From: Pseudomonadales bacterium
Lineage (GTDB): Bacteria; Pseudomonadota; Gammaproteobacteria; Pseudomonadales; Pseudohongiellaceae
NCBI GenBank assembly: GCA_023254735.1
Contig: JALRKV010000021.1
Location: 1 to 44,231, forward strand
Reading direction: 5' to 3'
DNA: 44,231 nucleotides
Shown here: piece after piece, positions 35,553-43,090 of the stretch
How the letters are laid out: each line of letters starts with the position of its first letter
Position numbering within the stretch: the stretch's first letter is position 1
Notes under the pieces: model-generated
Told to the model about the DNA's origin: nothing
What the model saw: only the letters and a program-made list of their open reading frames with translations
Databases searched by the model: none
Translations under genes and position numbers: made by a program

Positions 35553-35936
35553 CTAGGCGAGGATTTTTTGCAACTGGGCAAACGCCGACTGCATGCCCTG
35601 CTCTATTGCCGGCGCGTATTCGTCTGGCGCTATCTCGGTCTCCCAATAAAAGTGGCATCCCGCTCCCGCCTCAGTAACGCGTATTGTGGCAAGATGGTGG
35701 TCGAGCACCGAGCGGGCTTTGATCACCGAATACTGAAGTTTCCTCTGCTCGTCATCGAGGAGGACGATGCGTTCCTGCACCTCACCCAGCCCTGCCATAT
35801 CGAAGCTGCGCACGTCGCCCACCAAGGTGATTTTCTCGACTGCAGGCACCCAGTCACAGCGCGTTACATCGGAGAATATCGCCCACACCTCGTCTGCCGA
35901 CTGTTTAAACTGTTGTTCTAATTTTACTGTCTTCAT
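35553..35936 (-). CDS. SRPBCC-fold small protein
   Basis: A 127-residue protein with the START/polyketide-cyclase pattern: KTVKLEQQFKQSADEVWAIFSDVTRCDWVPAVEKITLVG at the N-terminus, central strands RIVLLDDEQRKLQYSVIKA and CHFYWETEIAP, and a long C-terminal helix IEQGMQSAFAQLQKIL. The fold makes a hydrophobic pocket that binds a lipid or aromatic ligand, or catalyses cyclisation; no catalytic residues stand out. GAGAGAG precedes the ATG. It lies downstream of the FisR-type regulator on the same strand with a 116-bp gap that carries a palindrome. No operon link to the sulfide genes is shown. Confidence 0.8.
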   Translation of the reverse strand: MKTVKLEQQFKQSADEVWAIFSDVTRCDWVPAVEKITLVGDVRSFDMAGLGEVQERIVLLDDEQRKLQYSVIKARSVLDHHLATIRVTEAGAGCHFYWETEIAPDEYAPAIEQGMQSAFAQLQKILA

Positions 35937-36002
35937 CGCTCTCTCCGTAGCTTATGAATTTAATCGTCTTCTACGTGTTACTTACTTCCGGTCTTAGGAG
36001 TG

Positions 36003-36016
36003 AGTAAGCACTTACT
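36003..36016. promoter_or_regulatory. AGTAAG palindrome before the SRPBCC gene
   Basis: AGTAAG-CA-CTTACT, a perfect 6-bp dyad, with another ACTTACT copy just upstream in the same 116-bp gap. This resembles operators of TetR-type repressors, but no such gene is present in the window. Confidence 0.45.
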
Positions 36017-36052
36017 GTTAATCTAGTAATTGTAGGATATAACTCCACCTAC

Positions 36053-37453
36053 TTATTTGTTGCCGCTGAGTTTCCGATACAGAGAGCGCTCGCTGATGCC
36101 TAACGCGGCCGCAACCGCTACCTTGTCGCCGTCCTGCGCGGCAAGCATCGCCTCAATGTAGCGTCGTTCGAGGTCTTTTAGCGACGGCCACTGCGCTGCT
36201 TTCTTATTTGGAATGAGCGCGTCGAGCAACTCCGTCGTTGGCACCCCCGCCGGTTCGCCTTGTGTGGTATCACTATCGATTAGCTGATCACCTTTGGACG
36301 CTTTGATGAGGTCGTCCTCTTCGAAGCACATGTCGATGACGCGGCTATCGATAACATTAGTATCAGCGAGCACAATCGCGCGATAGAGCAAGTTTCTCAA
36401 TTCACGAATATTACCGCGAAATCGGTAGGCGGCAAGCGTCCGAATTGCCGAGTTGGTCAGGTGGTATTTATCGCCTCCTGCAAAGCGCGAGAGTATTGCC
36501 TTGCTCAAGACGGGGAGGTCGCTCAGGCGCTCAGCAAGCGACGGTATGGCGATAGGGAACACGTTGATTCGATAGAATAAATCGTTCCTGAACTCACCCG
36601 CATTGACCATCGCCAAGAGGTTTTTATGCGTCGCACAGATCAATCGGAAGTTAGAGGTTTTAACCTCGCCGCTACCAACCGGGCGGAAAGTCCCAGTCTC
36701 GAGTAATCGCAGCAGCTTAACCTGCATGCCAAGCGGAATATCCCCGAGCTCATCCAGAAACAAAGTGCCTCCGTGTGCAAGCTCGACCAAGCCCTTCTTG
36801 TTGTTTTGGGCCCCAGTAAACGCACCCTTCACGTGGCCAAAAAGCTCGCTTTCGAACAGCGAATCCGAGAGCCCGGCGCACTCGAGGGTGACCATCGGTT
36901 TCGCGCTGCGCTTGCTCGCCATATGAATCGCCCTCGCGGCGAGCTCCTTGCCCGTGCCCGATTCGCCCAGCAGCAAAACGGATGCGTCGGTCGCCCCGAC
37001 CCGTGCGATCTTTGCCAACATCTTCTCGAAAGGCGGGCTCGATCCGACTAGTTCCTGAGTCGACACCTCGCCGCTAGCAAGCGGAACGGGACGCAAAAGT
37101 TCAACAAAATAGGCAAGATCACCCTCCGCGTCGTGAATCGGCAGCATCTCGACGTCAACATGCTCACGGCCTCGAGGCGTCTGATGGATGTGCAGCACAC
37201 GCTCCTTATGCCCCGACGCAACCGCAGCGCCAAGGGGGCAATCCTCGCCAGACTGATCGCAGGGCTTGGAATAACCGTGCGACACCTCGTAGCAGCGTGG
37301 CGTCTTAGTGAACTCGATTTCGCCGAACGCGTCACGATAATGTTGATTGGTCGCAAGTATCTCGTAGTCGGCAGAGACGAGAATAGCTGGGCATTCATAG
37401 CCCTCGAGCATGGCGCCGAGATCACGCGCTTTATTACTGGCGATTAACTGCAT
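36053..37453 (-). CDS. fisR: FisR-type sigma-54-dependent regulator sensing sulfane sulfur
   Basis: The ATG at 37453 gives 466 residues; a TTG at 37459 is also in frame. The N-terminal PAS-like sensor carries three cysteines (C54, C65, C72; RCYEVSHGYSKPCDQSGEDC) spaced 11 and 7 residues apart, the spacing I recall for FisR of Cupriavidus, where sulfane sulfur links them. The AAA+ domain has Walker A GESGTGKE (163-170), the sigma-54 contact loop GAFTGA (210-215) and Walker B TLFLDE. A Fis-type helix-turn-helix closes the protein (AVAAALGISERSLYRKL). It diverges from the bd oxidase-persulfide dioxygenase-SQR operon, whose -24/-12 promoter it would drive. Assignment to the sensor class rests on the cysteines plus this context. 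Confidence 0.88.
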   Translation of the reverse strand: MQLIASNKARDLGAMLEGYECPAILVSADYEILATNQHYRDAFGEIEFTKTPRCYEVSHGYSKPCDQSGEDCPLGAAVASGHKERVLHIHQTPRGREHVDVEMLPIHDAEGDLAYFVELLRPVPLASGEVSTQELVGSSPPFEKMLAKIARVGATDASVLLLGESGTGKELAARAIHMASKRSAKPMVTLECAGLSDSLFESELFGHVKGAFTGAQNNKKGLVELAHGGTLFLDELGDIPLGMQVKLLRLLETGTFRPVGSGEVKTSNFRLICATHKNLLAMVNAGEFRNDLFYRINVFPIAIPSLAERLSDLPVLSKAILSRFAGGDKYHLTNSAIRTLAAYRFRGNIRELRNLLYRAIVLADTNVIDSRVIDMCFEEDDLIKASKGDQLIDSDTTQGEPAGVPTTELLDALIPNKKAAQWPSLKDLERRYIEAMLAAQDGDKVAVAAALGISERSLYRKLSGNK

Positions 37454-37465
37454 AGACAAACCTAT

Positions 37466-37487
37466 TTACTGACAAATATGGCAGTAA
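37466..37487. promoter_or_regulatory. Dyad 1, candidate FisR enhancer site
   Basis: TTACTG-N10-CAGTAA, 9 of 11 possible base pairs across the 22-bp palindrome. It lies just before the fisR start and about 180 bp upstream of the expected start of the bd oxidase transcript. Its arms contain the half-site ACTGCCAT also seen in dyad 2 and at 41220-41244. Confidence 0.55.
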
Positions 37488-37515
37488 TGACAAAACCGGT
37501 TAGATTATAGGACAT

Positions 37516-37536
37516 TTATGGCAGCTACTCCCATAA
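37516..37536. promoter_or_regulatory. Dyad 2, candidate FisR enhancer site
   Basis: TTATGG-N9-CCATAA, 8 of 10 pairs over 21 bp. Its centre is about 50 bp from that of dyad 1, near five helical turns, and about 130 bp upstream of the expected transcript start. Enhancer-binding proteins commonly bind two such sites at this distance. Confidence 0.55.
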
Positions 37537-37599
37537 TATTATTACCAAGCTAGCTGCAGCACAGATGAAACTCATGTGTTTATAATTTTACTATATATA

Positions 37600-37612
37600 A
37601 AACAATAAGTTA
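37600..37612 (+). promoter_or_regulatory. IHF-like site between enhancer and promoter
   Basis: AAACAATAAGTTA matches the IHF consensus WATCAANNNNTTR at all fixed positions but one. It sits in an AT-rich tract between the dyads and the -24/-12 promoter, where IHF would bend the DNA and bring the activator to the polymerase. Confidence 0.4.
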
Positions 37613-37629
37613 GAAGAACAACAAGAAGT

Positions 37630-37645
37630 TGGCACGAGTACTGCA
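37630..37645 (+). promoter_or_regulatory. Sigma-54 promoter of the bd oxidase-sulfide operon
   Basis: TGGCACGAGTACTGCA agrees with the -24/-12 consensus TGGCACGNNNNTTGCW except one base, and the GG and GC dinucleotides have the required 10-bp separation. Transcription should start about 12 bp after the GC, near 37656. A dedicated sigma-54 activator gene is divergent. Confidence 0.88.
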
Positions 37646-37735
37646 CTAACTAAAGCGCAAGAAATATTTTATTGATTGGTGACCGGCGGCGCCTACCCCC
37701 GACCTCGCGGTTCACGCTAGAAAGGTAACAATACG

Positions 37736-37825
37736 ATGATTCACATTAAAAATATGGTCTTCATGATGTTCGTTGCACCTGCCACTGCACTCGTCTGCTG
37801 GGCGATCTGGACCTACATACTGTAG
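37736..37825 (+). CDS. Unannotated 29-residue membrane peptide upstream of cydA
   Basis: An ATG at 37736, behind AAAGG, opens a 29-codon frame ending in TAG at 37825, 47 bp before cydA and inside the same transcript. The peptide starts MIHIKNMVFMMF and ends ALVCWAIWTYIL: one hydrophobic helix of about 22 residues with a charged short N-terminus. Size and topology match accessory bd oxidase subunits such as CydX and CydZ/YnhF (the latter also about 29 residues), but those genes usually lie downstream of or away from cydA. I see no clear sequence match, so the subunit role is inference from position, length and hydrophobicity. Confidence 0.6.
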   Translation: MIHIKNMVFMMFVAPATALVCWAIWTYIL

Positions 37826-37872
37826 TTAAACTCCTAGAGCATCAAACCGCATCCCTTAGTGAGGCAGGAAGC

Positions 37873-39246
37873 ATGGAACTCGACCCCTTTATCCTTTCGC
37901 GCATTCAGTTCGCCGCGAATATTAGTTTCCATATCTTGTTCCCGAGCATCTCTATCGGGCTATGCTGGCTACTCGTCTTCTTTCGTCTGCGCTTTACCCT
38001 CACTGGTAACAAAGACTGGGAATACGCTTACTTTTTTTGGGTGAAAGTTTTCGCACTCACCTTCGCGCTAGGCGTTGTGTCTGGGATTACCATGAGCTTT
38101 CAGTTTGGTACCAACTGGCCAGGCTTTATGGAGCGCGTCGGAAACATCGCCGGCCCTTTACTAGGCTATGAGGTACTCACCGCCTTTTTCCTAGAAGCCT
38201 CTTTCCTTGGCATCATGCTCTACGGCAAAAATCTCGTCTCTAATCGGGTACACCTGATTTCATCGTTTCTCGTTGCGATTGGCACCACAACCTCAGCGTT
38301 CTGGATTCTCAGCCTCAACTCATGGATGCATACGCCTGCAGGTTTCACTATCGAGAATGGTGTGTTTATGGTCGACGACTGGATGGAGATAATATTTAAT
38401 CCTTCGTTCAAGTACCGATTTATTCACACGGTGACCGCTTCGCTTCTTACCTCGGCCTTCTTCGTCGCCGGCATCAGTGCATGGCGCGCCCGCAAGAATG
38501 TCGACGGTCCTGCCACGTGGAAAGTGCTTCGCACCGGCGTCGTACTCGCCGCGATAGTCGCACCTATTCAGATCTTTGTCGGCGACCTGCATGGGCTTGT
38601 GGCGCTCGAGAACCAGCCAGCGAAAATCGCTGCGGTTGAAGGCATTTGGGAAACAGAGAAAGGCGCTCCTTTGACCCTGTTCGGTTTTCCGGATGAAGAG
38701 GCGCGCACAACGCATTACGCAGTCGAAGTCCCTAAACTCGCAAGCATAATCCTGACTCATCATGTCGACGGCGAGCTAAAGGGATTGAATGAATTCGAAG
38801 ATGCGCACCCACCTGTTGCGCCTCTTTTTTGGAGCTTCCGCGTGATGGTCGGCATGGGCTTTCTGATGCTCGCAGTCGCCTGGTGGGGAAGCTACGCCCT
38901 CTTTCGGGACAGGGTCGGCCCTTGGTTGCTTCGCTCACTTAGTTGGATGACCTTCGCAGGCTGGGTCGCAAGCCTAGCTGGCTGGTATGTCACCGAGATA
39001 GGTCGTCAGCCTTGGGTTGTGCAAGGGTATATCCGCGCGAGTGAAGTTGTCGCCGACCACGCCGGCGGCATGGTGCTCAGCACCTTAATCGGATACCTGC
39101 TGCTTTATGCATTCTTACTTCTTTTCTACATCCTTACGCTTATGCACATGTCTTCTAAGCCGGCGCGCTCACTAAAAGAGAGCATCGACTTCGCAGCGCC
39201 AAAGGCAAACACGACTCTACCAACCGCGACCCTCGGAGCTGTGTGA
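37873..39246 (+). CDS. cydA: Cytochrome bd-type quinol oxidase subunit I, short-Q-loop (CIO-like)
   Basis: The 457-residue multi-helix protein carries the heme ligands of CydA: H20 in IQFAANISFHILFP (heme b595), H185 in RFIHTVTAS and M325 in FRVMVGMGF (heme b558), plus E100 and E108 of the proton path. The quinol-loop residues lie in ENQPAKIAAVEGIWET (K251, E256). The loop after it is short, as in the S-subfamily that includes cyanide-insensitive oxidases (GRQPWVVQGYIRASEVV). It reduces oxygen to water with quinol. AGGCAGGAAG precedes the start. In this operon a sulfide-tolerant terminal oxidase would keep respiration going while SQR feeds electrons into the quinone pool. Confidence 0.95.
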   Translation: MELDPFILSRIQFAANISFHILFPSISIGLCWLLVFFRLRFTLTGNKDWEYAYFFWVKVFALTFALGVVSGITMSFQFGTNWPGFMERVGNIAGPLLGYEVLTAFFLEASFLGIMLYGKNLVSNRVHLISSFLVAIGTTTSAFWILSLNSWMHTPAGFTIENGVFMVDDWMEIIFNPSFKYRFIHTVTASLLTSAFFVAGISAWRARKNVDGPATWKVLRTGVVLAAIVAPIQIFVGDLHGLVALENQPAKIAAVEGIWETEKGAPLTLFGFPDEEARTTHYAVEVPKLASIILTHHVDGELKGLNEFEDAHPPVAPLFWSFRVMVGMGFLMLAVAWWGSYALFRDRVGPWLLRSLSWMTFAGWVASLAGWYVTEIGRQPWVVQGYIRASEVVADHAGGMVLSTLIGYLLLYAFLLLFYILTLMHMSSKPARSLKESIDFAAPKANTTLPTATLGAV

Positions 39247-40238
39247 TGGACTATTGGCTACCACTCATTTTTGTCAGTCTGATGGGCCTATCGCTGCTGC
39301 TCTACATTATTCTGGATGGCTACGATCTTGGCATTGGAATCTTACTTCCGCTAGCAAGCGATGATGAGAAAGACCGCATGATCGAGACGATCGGACCTTT
39401 CTGGGATGCGAACGAAACGTGGATCGTGCTTGGCATTGGAATTCTGCTCATTGCCTTTCCGAGCGCACACGGCATGATTCTTACCCATCTTTATATACCT
39501 GTTACGCTTATGCTCTTTGGCTTGATTTTACGCGGCGTCGCATTCGATTTCCGCGTTAAAGTTACCGCAGAATATAAAAGCCTCTGGAATAAATTATTCT
39601 TCGTTGGCTCTCTTCTCGCGGCAATGGCTCAGGGCTGGATGCTCGGCACCTATGTTATGGGACTCGAAAGCGGTCTGACGAGCATCGCTTTTTCGATCGC
39701 AATCGCCCTCTCGCTCCCTGCCTTCTATGTTGTGCTCGGGTGCGGATGGTTATTCATAAAGAGCACGGGTGAGATCTACACGAAAGCGGCCAAATGGGCG
39801 CGCACGGCCATTTTGCCGATGGGCGTCGGGCTTTTCCTCATCTCTATAGCGACCCCCATTGCGAGCAGCACAATTGCGGCAAAATGGTTCACACTGCCCG
39901 CAGCAATCGGCTTACTCCCTATCCCGCTGATGACGGGCGTCGCCTACATTACCGCGCTGTGGGTTTTATCCAAGGAAGAAATTTTAAGAGCGGGTTATGG
40001 CTGGATTGTATTCGTGTGCATGGTCGTGATGTGTCTGATGATGGCACTAGGACTCGCGTATAGCATCTTTCCGGATATCGTCATCGGCAAGCTTGATATT
40101 TGGGAGAGCGCAGCATCAACCGCATCTTTGAAGTTTGCGCTTATAGGGACGGTAATTGCAGTCCCCATGATTCTGTTCTACACAGCATTTATTTATAAAA
40201 TTTTCTACGGAAAATCACAGCCACTTAGCTACGAATAA
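39246..40238 (+). CDS. cydB: Cytochrome bd-type quinol oxidase subunit II
   Basis: The 330-residue protein has the CydB opening DYWLPLIFVSLMGLSLLLYIILDGYDLGIGILLP and the conserved WDANETWIVLGIGILLIAFP segment. About eight hydrophobic helices follow. The start ATG at 39246 shares its first base with the cydA stop, so the genes are translationally coupled; a GTG at 39243 is a less likely alternative. CydB supports the heme d site and stabilises the oxidase in the inner membrane. The persulfide dioxygenase gene follows after a 65-bp gap with an inverted repeat. Confidence 0.95.
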   Translation: MDYWLPLIFVSLMGLSLLLYIILDGYDLGIGILLPLASDDEKDRMIETIGPFWDANETWIVLGIGILLIAFPSAHGMILTHLYIPVTLMLFGLILRGVAFDFRVKVTAEYKSLWNKLFFVGSLLAAMAQGWMLGTYVMGLESGLTSIAFSIAIALSLPAFYVVLGCGWLFIKSTGEIYTKAAKWARTAILPMGVGLFLISIATPIASSTIAAKWFTLPAAIGLLPIPLMTGVAYITALWVLSKEEILRAGYGWIVFVCMVVMCLMMALGLAYSIFPDIVIGKLDIWESAASTASLKFALIGTVIAVPMILFYTAFIYKIFYGKSQPLSYE

Positions 40239-40257
40239 ACGCCTTAGATTTTTAAAG

Positions 40258-40276
40258 CCAATGATTTTCGCATTGG
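40258..40276. repeat. Inverted repeat between cydB and the dioxygenase gene
   Basis: CCAATG-N7-CATTGG, a perfect 6-bp stem, 27 bp before the start codon at 40304. It could form an mRNA hairpin that separates expression of the oxidase and dioxygenase genes, or an operator. No T-tract follows. Confidence 0.45.
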
Positions 40277-40303
40277 ACGGGGAACATGACCAAGGAGGTC
40301 AAC

Positions 40304-41194
40304 ATGAAACCAGCGATCTATAACAACACTTTGATTCCAGTCGTCACGCCATTCTTTGATGCCGAGAGCAACACGTTCTCCTATGTCGTCAAAGATCCGA
40401 GTTCAGCTGCGTGTGCGGTAATCGACAGCGTACTCGACTTGGACTACGCCTCGGGTGGCATAAGCCACGAGGGCGCAGATGCGATAATAAAATTTATCCG
40501 CGATCACGATCTCAAGGTCGAGTGGATCATAGAGACGCATGCGCATGCCGACCATATTTCGGCAGGCCACTACATTCGCGGTGAAATCGGCGGTAAGCTC
40601 GCTATTGGTGAACAAATAAAGACGGTGCAAAAAGTTTTCAGCGGTATCTATAACATCGATAAAGAGCTTGCTCACGATGGCTCGCAGTTCGATTACCTTT
40701 TCACCGACGGGGAAACTTACAAGATCGGAAACCTTGAAGCACATGTAATGCACACTCCCGGACACACACCCGCGTGTATGTCACATCTGATCGGTGATGC
40801 CCTATTTGTCGGCGATACGCTATTTATGCCTGATGCCGGTACCGCACGCGCCGACTTCCCTGGGGGCGATGCTGCGACGCTTTACCGCTCGATTCACAAA
40901 TTGCTTGAGCTCCCCGGCGAGACTCGCGTGTTTATGTGTCATGACTACGGCCCAAACGATCGCGAGCTCGAGTATGAGACCACGATCGCCGAAGAGCGTG
41001 CGCGCAATATTCATGTGAACGACTCGATAAGCGAAGATGAGTTCGTGAAGATGCGCACCGCGCGAGATAAAACACTTGGCATGCCGCATCTGATTCTACC
41101 TTCGCTGCAGGTAAACGTCCGCGCGGGGGAATTTCCAGCGGCCGAAGACAACGGCCTCGTGTATCTCAAAGTGCCAATAAATGCTTTTAAATAG
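40304..41194 (+). CDS. Metallo-beta-lactamase-fold persulfide dioxygenase
   Basis: The start is the ATG at 40304, 4 nt after a perfect AAGGAGGT site; an upstream ATG at 40286 lacks one. The 296-residue product has the MBL iron ligands: ETHAHADHISAGHY (H79, H81, D83, H84), HTPGHTPACMS (H154), VGDTLF (D171) and MCHDYG (H213). ARADFPGGDA is typical of the ETHE1/Blh persulfide dioxygenases, which use mononuclear iron to oxidise glutathione persulfide to sulfite. It lies between a bd oxidase and an SQR fusion and downstream of a sulfane-sulfur-responsive regulator, which fits this role better than a generic glyoxalase II. Confidence 0.9.
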   Translation: MKPAIYNNTLIPVVTPFFDAESNTFSYVVKDPSSAACAVIDSVLDLDYASGGISHEGADAIIKFIRDHDLKVEWIIETHAHADHISAGHYIRGEIGGKLAIGEQIKTVQKVFSGIYNIDKELAHDGSQFDYLFTDGETYKIGNLEAHVMHTPGHTPACMSHLIGDALFVGDTLFMPDAGTARADFPGGDAATLYRSIHKLLELPGETRVFMCHDYGPNDRELEYETTIAEERARNIHVNDSISEDEFVKMRTARDKTLGMPHLILPSLQVNVRAGEFPAAEDNGLVYLKVPINAFK

Positions 41195-41219
41195 CCACTA
41201 CTCGCTATGAGGTATTAGC

Positions 41220-41244
41220 CACTGGCATTCAAAGAATGGTAGTG
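41220..41244. promoter_or_regulatory. Dyad before the SQR gene, related to the fisR-region half-site
   Basis: CACTGGCATTC, spacer AAA, GAATGGTAGTG: 9 of 11 bases pair. Read inwards, both arms resemble ACTNCCAT, the half-site of the dyads at 37466-37536. It lies 67 bp before the SQR start and so may be a second binding place for the same regulator. Confidence 0.45.
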
Positions 41245-41272
41245 AAACGTTAAAGAAACTAAGAATAATTAC

Positions 41273-41287
41273 TGGCTAACATTGAGC
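41273..41287 (+). promoter_or_regulatory. Weak sigma-54-like promoter before the SQR gene
   Basis: TGGCTAACATTGAGC keeps GG and GC 10 bp apart, but the -12 element reads GAGC instead of TTGC. It could give the SQR gene its own activator-dependent start. Confidence 0.25.
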
Positions 41288-41310
41288 CGCAAAAATCTAG
41301 GAGAAGAACA

Positions 41311-43020
41311 ATGCGCATCATGACGCTGAACGACACACTTACAGTCTCGGCCCAAGTCGAGATAGAGGAACTTGCAGAGCTGAAAGCGAATGGCGTAACC
41401 ACACTCGTTTGCAATCGCCCCGATGGCGAGTCGCAGGACCAAGTGGCATTTGAGGCGATTTCGGCCGCCGCCGAGGCGCTAGGTATTACAGTCGTTAATC
41501 TTCCATTTAAGTCAGGCGAACAAACCGATGCGCAGGTTCAAACCTTCGCTGAACTACTGGAGCAGGCCCAAGCAAAGGACGAGAAAATACACGCCTATTG
41601 CCGCACGGGTAATCGATCAACCTGCCTGTGGTCAGCCGCAGCGGTTAGTCGCGGCGCCGGCGCACAGGAAGTGCTCGCAAAGGCCAAGGAAGTTGGATTC
41701 GATGTGAGCGACGCGGTAAAACCCTATGTCGCAGAGAAAGAAATCACCTGTGCTTCTACGCAGAGTGAAGGCGCAGCAAGGCCTTCGTTCGACGTGGTCA
41801 TAGTTGGCGCGGGATCGGGCGGAGTCGCTGCGGCAGCGAGCCTACTCAAACGAAAAAGAGATTTACGCATCGCCTTGGTAGATCCAGCCGAGTCGCATTA
41901 TTATCAGCCAGGCTGGACGATGGTCGGCGGAGGCGTGTTTAACAACACGCAAACAAAGCGCAACATGCGCGACCTGATCCCCAGCAATGTCTCATGGATA
42001 AAACAAGCTGCCGTCGGCTTTACGCCGACCGAGAATACGGTTCAGTTAGACAACGAGCAATCTCTTCATTATCAGCACCTCATCGTCGCCCCCGGGCTTG
42101 TGCTTAACTGGGATGGCATCAAAGGACTTAAAGAGAGTCTCGGTAAGAATGGCGTTACGTCCAACTATTCCTATGAGTATTCAGCCTACACCTGGGAACT
42201 TGTAAAAGGGCTAAAGAAAGGTCGCGCCATTTTTACCCAGCCACCGATGCCGATCAAATGCGCAGGCGCGCCTCAGAAAGCGTTATACCTCTCCGGCGAC
42301 CATTGGCATCGCACCGGTGCGCTCAAAGATATCAGCATCGACTTCTACAATGCGGGCGGCGTTCTTTTTGGTGTCGCCGCCTACGTGCCAGCGCTGCAGA
42401 AATATATTGAGAAATACCGCGCTAAGACTCACTTCAATCATACTCTTGTCGAAGTCGACGGCGAGAATAAGCGCGCCTATTTTAAATCCTCTGAGGAAGG
42501 CAAAGAGAACGACGTAATCTGCGAAGAATTCGATATGATTCATGTTTGTCCGCCGCAGAAAGCACCGGATTTTGTCGCTAAGAGCGTGCTCGCCGATGCG
42601 GGTGGCTGGTTAGACGTCGATCAGTTTAGTCTGCAGCATAAAAAATTCGCCAACGTTTGGGGATTGGGTGACGTGATGAACACCCCCAATGCCAAAACCA
42701 TGGCGGCCGTGCGTAAGCAGGTGCCAGTCGTCGCTGCTAACATCGTCAGCTCGATCAACGGCCAAGATCTGCAAGCAGGATACGATGGCTACGGTTCATG
42801 CCCGCTCACGGTAGAGCGCGGTAAGATCGTGCTGGCTGAGTTCGGCTACGGAGGCAAGCTTCTTCCTTCATTCCCGTCATTCTTGCTCAATGGAACTCGC
42901 CCTACTTGGGCCGCGTGGATTCTTAAAAAGGACATGCTCCCCGCGATCTATTGGCATGCTATGTTGAAGGGGCGTGAATGGCTTGCAGCGCCAAAGAAGC
43001 TCATGTCACTCAGAGGCTAG
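41311..43020 (+). CDS. sqr: DUF442 (rhodanese/phosphatase-like) fused to type II sulfide:quinone oxidoreductase
   Basis: Residues 1-145 form a DUF442 domain with a CRTGNRS active-site loop (C97-R102). A linker leads to an FAD oxidoreductase (about 159-569) with FAD motif VIVGAGSGGVAAAASLL and FANVWGLGD. The redox cysteines lie in IKCAGAP (C317) and GSCPLT (C497), as in the mitochondrial-type enzymes where they carry bridging sulfur. The C-terminus matches that type too (FPSFLLNG, KDMLPAIYWHAMLKGREW). It oxidises sulfide, passes electrons to quinone and hands persulfide to an acceptor. The DUF442 part may process that sulfur. GGAGAAG precedes the start, 116 bp after the dioxygenase gene. Confidence 0.93.
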   Translation: MRIMTLNDTLTVSAQVEIEELAELKANGVTTLVCNRPDGESQDQVAFEAISAAAEALGITVVNLPFKSGEQTDAQVQTFAELLEQAQAKDEKIHAYCRTGNRSTCLWSAAAVSRGAGAQEVLAKAKEVGFDVSDAVKPYVAEKEITCASTQSEGAARPSFDVVIVGAGSGGVAAAASLLKRKRDLRIALVDPAESHYYQPGWTMVGGGVFNNTQTKRNMRDLIPSNVSWIKQAAVGFTPTENTVQLDNEQSLHYQHLIVAPGLVLNWDGIKGLKESLGKNGVTSNYSYEYSAYTWELVKGLKKGRAIFTQPPMPIKCAGAPQKALYLSGDHWHRTGALKDISIDFYNAGGVLFGVAAYVPALQKYIEKYRAKTHFNHTLVEVDGENKRAYFKSSEEGKENDVICEEFDMIHVCPPQKAPDFVAKSVLADAGGWLDVDQFSLQHKKFANVWGLGDVMNTPNAKTMAAVRKQVPVVAANIVSSINGQDLQAGYDGYGSCPLTVERGKIVLAEFGYGGKLLPSFPSFLLNGTRPTWAAWILKKDMLPAIYWHAMLKGREWLAAPKKLMSLRG

Positions 43021-43090
43021 TCTTTTGCGCGCTGCCGGTGCGCTCTGCACTGCTGCGAAGTTGAATGATGTACGCTAAGGAAAGAGTCGA

